From Acidimicrobiales bacterium (lineage in GTDB: Bacteria; Actinomycetota; Acidimicrobiia; Acidimicrobiales; CAIXPF01), in assembly GCA_020846295.1 (NCBI GenBank), contig JADLEF010000391.1, positions 1-51,118 of the forward strand: 51,118 bases of DNA. The letters are read 5' to 3'. The position numbers and the translations under genes are program-made. Positions within the stretch are counted from its first letter, which is position 1; each line of letters opens with the position of its first letter. The notes beneath the pieces are model-generated. The model was not told the DNA's origin, ran no database searches, and worked only from the letters and a program-made list of their open reading frames with translations. Below, in pieces: positions 34,327-41,712 of this stretch.

Positions 34327-34851
34327 TCACCGGTCCCGGTCCCGGTCCGGATCGGGATCGGGATCGGGATCGGGCACGATCGTGAGGCCGAGGGAGTACC
34401 CGCGTCCCCGGGCGGGGAACACGTCCAGGCCGACGGCGCGCAGCGAGCCCCGGAGTCGATGCACGGTGCGGTGCAACCGCCTCGTGTCCGCGTCGGTGAG
34501 TCCGAGGCTCGTCAGCAGCGTCGTCCTGGGGGTCACCGCGAAGCGGTGCTGCAGCAACACGGCCAGCACGGCGGCCTCCCCCGCCGACAGGGCGACCGTG
34601 CCGTGCCCGGTGTGCAGCACGGCGTCCTCCAACCGGATCGATGCCGAGAACCGCAGGCCGAGCTGCCGGGACCGGGCCGTGATGTCGGCGTCGGAGGCCG
34701 GCAGCCGGACCCAGTCCTCGTCATCGGCATCGAGGTCCGCCGGCAGCGACGCGGCAGCCTCCACCAACAGCAGGCAGGGCAGCGCGGCGGACCGCAACCG
34801 GGCCCGAAGCGACGCCTCGGACGGCCATCGCACGACCGAAGGAGACCACAT
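34327..34851 (-). CDS. Winged-helix regulator with RWP...EDWVR N-terminal domain
   Basis: A 174-residue protein. Residues 5-60 form a small domain with RWPSE at 8-12, LPCLLLVEA at 24-32 and EDWVRLP at 45-51, which could be a degenerate receiver. Residues 66-156 are an OmpR/PhoB-type winged helix: GEAAVLAVLLQHRFAVTPRT, then the recognition-helix region DADTRRLHRTVHRLRGSL and the wing GRGYSL. The C-terminus is a DP/DR repeat tail coded by hexanucleotide repeats. The N-terminal domain is homologous to the stand-alone protein at 36244-36582. Located 43 nt after amt in the same direction; a nitrogen-regulatory role (GlnR-like) is inference. Confidence 0.78.
   Translation of the reverse strand: MWSPSVVRWPSEASLRARLRSAALPCLLLVEAAASLPADLDADDEDWVRLPASDADITARSRQLGLRFSASIRLEDAVLHTGHGTVALSAGEAAVLAVLLQHRFAVTPRTTLLTSLGLTDADTRRLHRTVHRLRGSLRAVGLDVFPARGRGYSLGLTIVPDPDPDPDPDRDRDR
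34331..34372. repeat. Hexanucleotide repeats encoding DR/DP tail
   Basis: Three CGGTCC units (34331-34348) are followed by four GGATCG units (34349-34372). On the minus strand they encode the alternating Asp-Pro and Asp-Arg tail of the winged-helix regulator, just before its stop. Confidence 0.9.
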
Positions 34852-34894
34852 CGTGCTGACCCTGCACGCCGCTGTCGGACCGGTGCCCCGACGC

Positions 34895-36148
34895 TCAGAC
34901 CGCGTAGGCGGTCTCGGCGTGCTGGCTGACGTCGAGCCCGGTGTCCTCCTGGTCCTCGCTCACCCGCAGGCCCATCGTGGCGTCGATGCCCTTGGCGATG
35001 ATGAAGGTCACCACCGAGGAGTACACCAACGTGGCGATCACGGCGACGAACTGGTCGATGAGCAGATCGGCGCCACCACCGAAGAACAGCCCGTCGCTGC
35101 CGATGCCGGTGGCGGAGGCGTCGGCGAAGAGGCCGAGCAGCAGCGAGCCGAGGATGCCACCGACGAGGTGCACGGCGATGACATCGAGGCTGTCGTCGAG
35201 CTTGAGCGCCTTCTTGATGCCGATGGCGAGGTAGCACGCCGCCCCGGCGATGGCGCCGATGGCGATCGGCGCCATCCCGCCCACGAACCCGGCGCACGGG
35301 GTGATGGCGACCAGACCGGCGACCGCGCCGGAGGCGGCGCCGAGGGTCGTGGCGTGACCGCCCTTGACCTTCTCGATCGCCAACCAGCCCAGCATGGCTG
35401 CGGAGGCGGCGAGGCTGGTGTTGACCAGCGCCTGGGCCGCCTGTGCGGTCGCCCCGAGGGCCGAGCCGGCGTTGAACCCGAACCAACCGAACCAGAGGAT
35501 GCCGGTGCCGATCAGCGTGGTCGGCAGGTTGTGGGGCAGCATCGGCTGGTTCGGGAACCCCTTGCGGGCTCCGATGACCCAGACCACCACCAGGGCAGCG
35601 ATGCCGGCGTTGATGTGGATGGCGGTGCCGCCCGCGAAGTCCAGCGCACCCCGCTCGAACAGCCAGCCCTTCGGGGAGAACACCCAGTGGGCCACCGGCG
35701 AGTACACCAGGATCGACCAGATCCCGATGAACACCGCGTAGGCACCGAACTTCAGCCGGTCCGCCGTGGCTCCGGTGATCAGCGCCGGGGTGATGATGGC
35801 GAACATCATCTGGAAGGCGAAGAACACGATCGGCGGCACGGTCAGGAAGTCGAGGCCGGGCAGGTTGTTCACCAGCGCCCCCTCGGCGTCGAGGGCCATG
35901 ACGTCCTTCATGAAGGCGAAGTCGAAGTTGCCGATGAACCCGCCACCGTCACCGAAGGCGAGCGAGAACCCGATGATCGGCCACAGCACGCCGATGAGGC
36001 CCATGGCGAACACGTTCTGCATCAACATGCCGAGCACGTTCTTGCTGCGGACCATGCCGCCGTAGAACAGGGCGAGGCCCGGCGTCATGAACAGCACGAG
36101 TGCGGTGGCGGTCAGCACCCATGCGGTATCCCCCGCGTTCAGTTCCAT
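34895..36148 (-). CDS. amt: Ammonium transporter, Amt family
   Basis: A 417-residue Amt protein with 11 predicted membrane helices. The conserved pore histidines are present: His178 in AGGTAIHINAG and His327 in VIAVHLVGG. The N-terminus LFMTPGLALFYGGMVRSKNVL is diagnostic. It conducts ammonium/ammonia across the cytoplasmic membrane. ATG 36148 is chosen because homology begins there, with AGGAG 11 nt upstream. The usual partner glnK (PII) is absent; instead, paralogous regulator-like genes flank amt on both sides in the same orientation (96 nt upstream, 43 nt downstream). Confidence 0.95.
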   Translation of the reverse strand: MELNAGDTAWVLTATALVLFMTPGLALFYGGMVRSKNVLGMLMQNVFAMGLIGVLWPIIGFSLAFGDGGGFIGNFDFAFMKDVMALDAEGALVNNLPGLDFLTVPPIVFFAFQMMFAIITPALITGATADRLKFGAYAVFIGIWSILVYSPVAHWVFSPKGWLFERGALDFAGGTAIHINAGIAALVVVWVIGARKGFPNQPMLPHNLPTTLIGTGILWFGWFGFNAGSALGATAQAAQALVNTSLAASAAMLGWLAIEKVKGGHATTLGAASGAVAGLVAITPCAGFVGGMAPIAIGAIAGAACYLAIGIKKALKLDDSLDVIAVHLVGGILGSLLLGLFADASATGIGSDGLFFGGGADLLIDQFVAVIATLVYSSVVTFIIAKGIDATMGLRVSEDQEDTGLDVSQHAETAYAV

Positions 36149-36243
36149 CAGCGGTCTGCTCCTTGCTCGAGATGCACGGAGACAGATTCCGGCGACACTG
36201 TTTCCGGAAGATGTCCGGCGCACGTCGCCTGGATGAACGACCG

Positions 36244-36582
36244 CTACGCGCGCGGCCCGGGAGCCCCATCCGGCTGCGGCAGCTCGACCGGCGTTCGCCG
36301 CCCCTGCTCCATGGAGCGCCGCAGGGCCACCGTGACGCGGCGGACCTCCAGCTCCTCCGGATCGACCGGCTCACGGACCCAGTCCTCGATGTGGTCCCAG
36401 TGGCTCGGCGGCGGTTGCTCGGCGGGCAGCACCAGGATGCGGGGGATGCCGGCCGCGGCCAACCACCTCCGCCGGGCATCCTCCTCCGGCCAGCGCAACA
36501 CGACGACCGCCACGGCGGCGCTGTCTGCGCTGTCCGCTCCGGTCGGTGTGTGCGCCTGCGGGTTCGGCTGTCGGACGTCCAC
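36244..36582 (-). CDS. Stand-alone RWP...EDWVR domain protein upstream of amt
   Basis: A 112-residue protein from GTG 36582, with AGGAG 4 nt upstream. Residues 27-88 match the N-terminal domain of the winged-helix protein at 34327-34851: RWPEE (30-34), PRILVLPAE (47-55) and EDWVREP (66-72), with one gap over about 45 positions and roughly a third of positions identical by eye. It has no winged helix and ends in a Pro/Gly-rich tail. It lies directly upstream of amt on the same strand. It could dimerise with the downstream regulator or sense a ligand, or be a truncated duplicate. No named family recognised. Confidence 0.72.
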   Translation of the reverse strand: MDVRQPNPQAHTPTGADSADSAAVAVVVLRWPEEDARRRWLAAAGIPRILVLPAEQPPPSHWDHIEDWVREPVDPEELEVRRVTVALRRSMEQGRRTPVELPQPDGAPGPRA

Positions 36583-36730
36583 GCGCTCCTACTCCGGCCT
36601 GGATGCGAGGTGTCCCCGGACGGACGCGGCGAGCGACCAGCATCGCCGTCGAACCATGCCGCCACGTTAGCCCTGGTCTCGTCGGCGGTGACAGCCGGTG
36701 GACGCCCCGCGGCTGGCGCCGGGAGTTGGC

Positions 36731-37570
36731 TCAGCAGTGGTGCTTGAGCCCGGCCAGCACCCGGGCCGGTGCGTCCCCGGTGCTCTCGCTGTGGCGCATC
36801 CCGGCATCGACGTTGCAGCACTCGCCGGCGTGCAGCACCAACGGCTCGCCCTCGGTGCGCAGGATGAACACGCCGTCGAGCACGAGCAGCCGGGCCGAGA
36901 ACTCGTGGGCGTGCAGCTCCGCGCCCGGCACGCCGGCGTCGTAGTTGGTGATGCGGATCTCGTCGTCGAACCCGTCGCGGCGCAGCGCCGCGCGGAACTC
37001 GGCCTCGGTCGTGCTCGACGATGCCGCGGGCACGGGCACGGCGTCGTCGAGCCGCGCCACGAGCTGCTCGAGCAGGCGCTCGATCCGGTCCATCGGGCCC
37101 GAGTCGGAGGGTCCGCCCTCCTCCGCGCAGAGCGCGGCGTAACACCCGGCGAGCAGGCGGACGCTGTCGCGCTCCTCGGAGATGAACCGTCCGAGCAGCT
37201 CGCCGGTGCCGATGTCGATCGAGGTGTCGGCGAAGTAGTCCGCCCAACGGTCGGGAGCCGAGGTGTCGGGCGGCGTGCCGAGGCCGAGCTTCTCGAACTT
37301 CTCGCGGTCGGTCAGATCCGTCGCGCCGGCGATGGCCACCCGGCCCGCCGTCTGCGGGGCCTCCTCGATCGAGACGTCGAAGCCGAGCTCACCGATGCGC
37401 TTCTGGAACGCCTTGGTGTGCTCACCCTCGCGCAGCGCCACGGTGGCGATGACCTGGCGGACGTCGGCGCGCGGCGTGGCCGAGGCCCAGGCGGACAGGT
37501 ACTGCTCGGCATTGCACTCGGCGTTGACGATACGTCGCAGCAGCGGCAGGTACGAAGGCTGGGCTTCCAT
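36731..37570 (-). CDS. Ferritin-like domain fused to C-terminal cupin
   Basis: A 279-residue protein. Residues 5-180 look like a ferritin-like helical bundle, with AECNAEQYL in the first helix, the ExxH motif Glu48-Gly-Glu-His51 in the second, and FISEERDSVRLLAGCYAAL in a later helix as another acidic carboxylate-bearing segment. Residues about 195-279 form a cupin barrel: AELHAHEFSARLLVLDG, then EPLVLHAGECCNVDAGMRH with metal-ligand-type His. It may be a metal oxidase or sensor; a function is not assigned. ATG 37570 has GGAGG upstream. It is the first minus-strand gene before the amt set. Confidence 0.75.
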   Translation of the reverse strand: MEAQPSYLPLLRRIVNAECNAEQYLSAWASATPRADVRQVIATVALREGEHTKAFQKRIGELGFDVSIEEAPQTAGRVAIAGATDLTDREKFEKLGLGTPPDTSAPDRWADYFADTSIDIGTGELLGRFISEERDSVRLLAGCYAALCAEEGGPSDSGPMDRIERLLEQLVARLDDAVPVPAASSSTTEAEFRAALRRDGFDDEIRITNYDAGVPGAELHAHEFSARLLVLDGVFILRTEGEPLVLHAGECCNVDAGMRHSESTGDAPARVLAGLKHHC

Positions 37571-37643
37571 GCGCCCAGCCTCCCACAGCATGTGCCGAGC
37601 GTCACGGGGGCAGGTCAGAAAATCGGGCGCTCCCGCGCCGTGA
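37571..37643. other. Start of a 594-bp stretch with no intact gene
   Basis: From 37571 to 38164 no intact gene is supported. It holds the upstream region of the ferritin-like/cupin gene, a frameshifted TetR remnant (37644-37949) and about 215 bp of lower-GC sequence before the sigma factor gene at 38165, in which I see no clear structure. Confidence 0.6.
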
Positions 37644-37949
37644 CCGACCCCCGAAGATGCGGTCGAGTTCTTCGACTTCTGCGTATGGGACCCGGCGCTG
37701 TACCACCTGCTGTGGCAGCGCAAGAGCGCCGACTTCGTGCCGTCTCCGGGCAGCTGGCGGTCGCGCTACGAGCCCGCAAGCAGATGGCCCAAGCGTTCGA
37801 ACGCTTCAAGCGTGAACGGCCAGGACCGGCTCGACCCGTGGAGCGCGATCCTCACCGGTCTCACCAGCCAGCAGCTACCGAACGACGCCCTTGCGCACGC
37901 ATCGCCTCGCCGATGGCTTCACTCGGGCGCGAACCGATTCCGGGCGTAG
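37644..37949 (+). pseudogene. TetR-family regulator remnant, frameshifted
   Basis: Conceptual translation gives the C-terminal ligand domain of a TetR regulator in pieces. Frame 1 reads EDAVEFFDFCVWDPALYHLL up to about 37745. A shifted frame reads LAVALRARKQMAQAFERFKRE from about 37751 to 37815. The first frame then resumes with DRLDPWSAILTGLTSQQL. The sequence order is that of an intact TetR C-terminus, but two opposite 1-nt shifts are needed, and there is no start codon or helix-turn-helix. The last 25 codons look diverged. It is probably a decaying fragment of a gene once longer upstream. Confidence 0.7.
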
Positions 37950-38164
37950 GTCTGCGAGAACCGAAGGGGTTCTTCTCACCGAATAACACACCCCAGGCCA
38001 CTTATCATGCGAGGCGCATGCCCGGTGCTCATCGCCGGCCGAGCCCCGGGCATCCGGCGCTTCATTGACCTGGCGTTTGACCATCTCGGCCACCGGCGAG
38101 GAAAGGCGGATGCCTGTGCTGTGGAGATGGAACCATTCGACCCGCCCATGACATCCAGTCAAGT

Positions 38165-38695
38165 GTGAACGACGCTTCCTCAGCACCGTTGGCGCCTGCG
38201 ATGGGACATGAGCTGGCGGTAGCCTCCATCGATGGGCTGTTCGCCGCTCATCATGGGAGGCTCCTACGCCTCGCGATCCTGGTCGGAGGCGACCCGAGCG
38301 CAGCCGAGGATGCAGTCGCCAACGTGTTCGCCCGCCTGCTGCGGCGGGGCGAGCGTCAGTTGGTGGGCGTCGGCGATCCTGCCGCCTACCTGAATCGCGC
38401 CGTCGTCAACGAGGTGCGCGGAGCAGCCCGTCGCGCACACCGGCGCGAGCGGTTCTCGATTCCTCGGGTTGGTCCGAGCACCGGTTTCGAAGAGGCGGTC
38501 GAGGACCGCGATCGAGTGCTCCGCGCACTCGCGGGGCTCAACCACCGCCAACGGGCGGTGGTCGTGCTGCGCTTCTACGAAGACCTGACCGAACCGACGA
38601 TCGCCGAGCAACTCGACATTCCTTTGGGAACTGTCAAGTCGGCCCTCTCCCGTGCACTGCCCATCCTGCGAAACCGACTGAAGGACGACCGATGA
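38165..38695 (+). CDS. ECF sigma factor, SigE-type
   Basis: A 176-residue group 4 sigma factor. Region 2 lies at about residues 20-85 (HHGRLLRLAILVGGDPSAAE, then VANVFARLLRR), and region 4 at about 115-170 (LNHRQRAVVVLRFYEDLTEP, IAEQLDIPLGTVKSALSRAL). Spacing and wording resemble the actinobacterial SigE-like ECF group. GTG 38165 is given as start; an ATG at 38201 (MGHELAV) is equally possible. It overlaps the next gene by 4 nt (ATGA). Codon choice here is less GC-biased than in the neighbouring clusters, so the locus may be acquired. Confidence 0.88.
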   Translation: MNDASSAPLAPAMGHELAVASIDGLFAAHHGRLLRLAILVGGDPSAAEDAVANVFARLLRRGERQLVGVGDPAAYLNRAVVNEVRGAARRAHRRERFSIPRVGPSTGFEEAVEDRDRVLRALAGLNHRQRAVVVLRFYEDLTEPTIAEQLDIPLGTVKSALSRALPILRNRLKDDR

Positions 38696-39432
38696 ACGAT
38701 GACTTCGAAGCCCGCCTGCGATCCGACCTCGCGGGTGCTGTGGACGGCTACACACCACCGAGCACACTGCGCGACCGAGTCAACGAGCGTCGCTCAGTGC
38801 AGCAGCGGCGCGCCTACGCAGGGGCAGCTGCAGTCACGGTGCTGGCCGGGGCGTCGGTGGTGTGGGCTGCTACCGAGGTGCAGTCGCGCAGCCGGCCGAT
38901 CGACGTCCTGAGCGCCTCCCAGCACTGCGCCCAATCATCCCCGCTGATCACGCCGCAAGATCCAGTTTCGAGCGGCGGGGAGTTCGACGGGCGCGAGTGG
39001 AGGGCCGATTTCGAAACGACCAGGTTCGGGCCGAAGATCGGCGTCTTCGTCGACGGTGTCTACATCGGGGGGATGGCCGACTCCGGCGCATCGGATGGAC
39101 GCCCCCTTGCTGCGTTCAACCTGGACAGCCTCCCAGGCGTTGTGGTCGCGACCGCATGGATGCCGACTTCGGTCGCCGCTATCCAGCTCCACATGCCCAG
39201 TGGCGGAACACAGCTGATGTGCCCCGCCGCTCTTGCGCCAGACCACAAGGCTCATTGGTTCGGAGACGCGCTCGGCACTGCACCGCAATCCGCTGCGTTC
39301 TTCAACCAGGACGGCGCCGTAATCACCACCTACGAATTCACCGTGCTCGCCGACATCACCGAGTTCACCCCCCAGACGGCACCCGGTACAGGCAGCACCG
39401 GCGGCTACACGATCGACATTCCTTTCGAATGA
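38692..39432 (+). CDS. Membrane protein coupled to ECF sigma, probable anti-sigma
   Basis: A 246-residue protein. The cytosolic N-terminus (about 1-40, MNDDFEARLRSDLAGAVDGY) is followed by one membrane helix at about 41-60 (YAGAAAVTVLAGASVVWAAT) and an extracytoplasmic domain of 185 residues without recognised fold, containing two Cys (82 and 166 region). Start ATG overlaps the sigma stop. The topology and coupling fit an anti-sigma factor, but the short N-terminal part has neither the ZAS motif HxxxCxxC nor an RskA domain, so it is unusual. The fold of the external sensor domain is unknown. Confidence 0.72.
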   Translation: MNDDFEARLRSDLAGAVDGYTPPSTLRDRVNERRSVQQRRAYAGAAAVTVLAGASVVWAATEVQSRSRPIDVLSASQHCAQSSPLITPQDPVSSGGEFDGREWRADFETTRFGPKIGVFVDGVYIGGMADSGASDGRPLAAFNLDSLPGVVVATAWMPTSVAAIQLHMPSGGTQLMCPAALAPDHKAHWFGDALGTAPQSAAFFNQDGAVITTYEFTVLADITEFTPQTAPGTGSTGGYTIDIPFE

Positions 39433-39847
39433 CCGCAAATCGACCGCGGTCGTCATTCAGATCAGATCAGGCTCTCATCGAGGTACTCCGCCGGCTCATC
39501 GAGGGGCCTCGGATCCCCGAGCGCAGCACCTCGCGTCGACTCTTGCGCAAGCCCACGGGTAGAGGCGCTGCGGTTCGGATCGGTGGATTCGCCCCGTCCG
39601 TCGGAATCCGGAGCGGATTCGCCACGCTCGCATCACCGTGCCAACGTGACGGGCTACGGGGCGGAGCGAACAACATTGCCGCCGAGCCCTGGGGCCTTAT
39701 CGACGCCGCCCGACGCGCTGCGGTCTTGACGCCGGCGCCACCGTCGAGGTCGCCCGACGACTCCGCCCTACCACGAGCTCACCTCAAGCGGAGTGCGCGT
39801 GGATCGCGAGCGGTACTGTCTGGGCGTTGGAGCTTCCGGAGGGGACC
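39433..39847. other. 415-bp intergenic region
   Basis: No gene, RNA or strong repeat seen. Short open frames on both strands lack homology or ribosome binding sites. The last 15 bp contain the GGAGGGG that serves the hydrolase start at 39848. Composition is slightly less GC-rich than elsewhere. Confidence 0.6.
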
Positions 39848-40627
39848 ATGAGCGCCATCCACACTGCACTTGTCGCTCTTCATGGCTCGGCGAGCACGCC
39901 CAACGCATGGCGGGGTGTCTCGGCGGTGCTTCGAAGCCGTATGCCGAACCTGGTCGTGCACACACCGGCGATCCGGGGCTGCGAAGTCGACCCACCGCCC
40001 CTGCCGCCGCCCGACGCGAGCTTCGATGAGCTCGTCGCGGCCGTGGATGCCCAGATCCCGCGGGACGGGCGCGAGCTCGTGCTGGCGGCGTTCTCCTTCG
40101 GCGCGCTCGTGGCACTGCGGCTCGCAGCCACCTCAGACTGCACGATCCGCCAGATCGTCCTGTTCGACCCGATGGTCGTGCCCCTCCTCCCGCTGATGGG
40201 CTTCGACGACGACTACCACCGAATCCGGCCCGTCCTCGAGGACTACGCGACCGGCGCAGAACGAGGCGAAGCCGATGCTGCGGCGCTCGCGATCGACGCC
40301 TGGCTCGGCGATGGCGCGTACGCCTCGTCACCTCCGAAGCTCAAAGAGATGTTCGAGCGATGGGGTCCGACGAACGCCCGCCAGGCTCGCGCCACCTTCG
40401 CGATGGACTTCAGCCTGGCGACCTTCGCCGGTATCTCTGCGCCCATCGCAGCCCACTACGGCGCCGCCGGACCGCCCATATGGAAGAGCTTCGCCGCCGC
40501 TGCAGCCGGGCTCAGCGGGCCGAACGGCTCCATCCAGGCCATCCCCGGCGCGAACCACGCCATGCTCGCCACCCACGCCAACGAGATCGCCACGGTGCTG
40601 CACGCCGCGATCGAGCGAGCTCGATGA
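39848..40627 (+). CDS. Alpha/beta-hydrolase fold protein
   Basis: A 259-residue protein with the alpha/beta-hydrolase layout: the oxyanion strand-loop VALHGSAST at residues 9-17, the nucleophile elbow AFSFGA at 81-86 with Ser83, an acidic candidate in IVLFDPMVV, and the catalytic-His loop PGANHAML near the end. The elbow has Ala where GxSxG has the first Gly, a tolerated variant. GGAGGGG sits 4 nt before the ATG at 39848, so I prefer it to the TTG 21 nt upstream. Substrate unknown. Confidence 0.85.
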   Translation: MSAIHTALVALHGSASTPNAWRGVSAVLRSRMPNLVVHTPAIRGCEVDPPPLPPPDASFDELVAAVDAQIPRDGRELVLAAFSFGALVALRLAATSDCTIRQIVLFDPMVVPLLPLMGFDDDYHRIRPVLEDYATGAERGEADAAALAIDAWLGDGAYASSPPKLKEMFERWGPTNARQARATFAMDFSLATFAGISAPIAAHYGAAGPPIWKSFAAAAAGLSGPNGSIQAIPGANHAMLATHANEIATVLHAAIERAR

Positions 40628-41123
40628 GCCCGCCATCGCCCACCCCCGAGCCCTCGAACCCGTCGCGGTGGTGAAACCCGCCAGTTCGTCGACCGGCTCG
40701 ACGGCGAAGCGTCGGTCCTTCGCAGCGTGCTCCTTGTCTCACGAACTGGTGCTGGGTCAGCCCAGCGACCCTTCTCCGGCTGGGCGAGTGGCGCTGCACA
40801 ACCCGCCAGTGTGAGATACCGTACCGTATGGTACGGTATCGTACGGTACTGCTGTCGAGGCTCTGCCCTCGGTCGTGACGACATGCCACCAGTGGGACCG
40901 CAACAACCGCCGATGCGGGACCCGAGCGGAGACGGCGTTGTGCCCTGCTCCGCTCAGCAGCACCCACTCCGAGCACTGCGTTGTGACCAACGGCCCTCAC
41001 ATCGGGGGCCAGCAGGGCGCAACGTTGGTGGCGCAAGGCGACGCCTCGATCGACCAGAGGAGTCGTTGAAGCGCGTGGTCATCGCGGTGATGACCACGAC
41101 GCACACCCGACGGAGGCGGCGAG
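40628..41123. other. 496-bp intergenic region with operator-like palindrome
   Basis: No gene is supported here. It contains the palindrome at 40815-40850, and an 11-bp direct repeat (AACCCGCCAGT at 40675 and 40800). The rest shows short frames only. The end provides GGAGGCGGCG, the ribosome binding site of the gene at 41124. Confidence 0.6.
40815..40850. promoter_or_regulatory. Operator-like palindrome with 5-bp periodicity
   Basis: GATACCGTACC (40815-40825) and GGTACGGTATC (40830-40840) form a perfect 11-bp inverted repeat with a 4-nt spacer. From 40817 the sequence can be cut into seven 5-nt units all starting with TA (TACCG, TACCG, TATGG, TACGG, TATCG, TACGG, TACTG). The pattern resembles TetR-family operators, but the nearest downstream start is 274 bp away. 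No regulator is assigned. Confidence 0.5.
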
Positions 41124-41594
41124 ATGACCACCACCACACCGGCACCGCCCAAGCTCCCCCCGGCATGGTTCAAACATTCGTTCTGGCGCGGCCACCGGGC
41201 CCTGTACCGGCTCAGCCGCGGCCGGTTCCTGTGGACACCGGCCGGCAAGCGCGGCTGGGGCGCCATGCACCTCACCACGACCGGCCGGAAGACCGGCACG
41301 AAGCGCGGCGTCATCATCGCCTACCTCGAAGACGGCCCCAACGTCACCGGGCTCGCCATGAACGGCTGGGACGAAGGACACCCCGCCTGGTGGCTCAACC
41401 TCCAGGCCCGTCCCGACGCCATCATCACGCTCCCCCACCAGCAACCCCGCCGGGTGCGCGCCCGCCTCGCAACCGGCGAGGAACGGCAACGGCTGTGGCA
41501 ACGCTGGCTCGCCATCGAACCGGAGGACGAAGCATTCGCCCGCAGTCGAGCGGTCGACACACCGGTCGTGGTGTTCGAACCGAGCGACGGCTGA
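41124..41594 (+). CDS. Deazaflavin (F420)-dependent nitroreductase family protein
   Basis: A 156-residue protein of the DDN/Rv3547-like split-barrel family, which reduces substrates with cofactor F420. Key segments are LTTTGRKTGTKRGVIIAYLE (F420-phosphate binding region), then HPAWWLNLQARPDAIITLPH, typical of the family (P-x-WW-x-N-L). The N-terminal Pro/Thr-rich helix is common in mycobacterial members. GGAGG lies 10 nt before the ATG. It implies an F420-using host, consistent with an actinobacterium; the natural substrate is unknown. Confidence 0.9.
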   Translation: MTTTTPAPPKLPPAWFKHSFWRGHRALYRLSRGRFLWTPAGKRGWGAMHLTTTGRKTGTKRGVIIAYLEDGPNVTGLAMNGWDEGHPAWWLNLQARPDAIITLPHQQPRRVRARLATGEERQRLWQRWLAIEPEDEAFARSRAVDTPVVVFEPSDG

Positions 41595-41602
41595 CCAGGC
41601 AC

Positions 41603-41624
41603 TCCAGGGGCGGTGCTCCCTGGA
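41603..41624. terminator. 7-bp hairpin after nitroreductase gene
   Basis: Arms 41603-41609 and 41618-41624 pair, starting 9 nt past the stop of the nitroreductase gene and before a convergent gene. It is a plausible terminator without a T-tract. Confidence 0.5.
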
Positions 41625-41712
41625 TGAAGCGGCATGATGCCCCCACCACCCCGGCGCCGCGCCGTCGGCCTCGGACACCCGACGCCGGCAGCGGCAGCGG
41701 CCGCGGCAGCGG

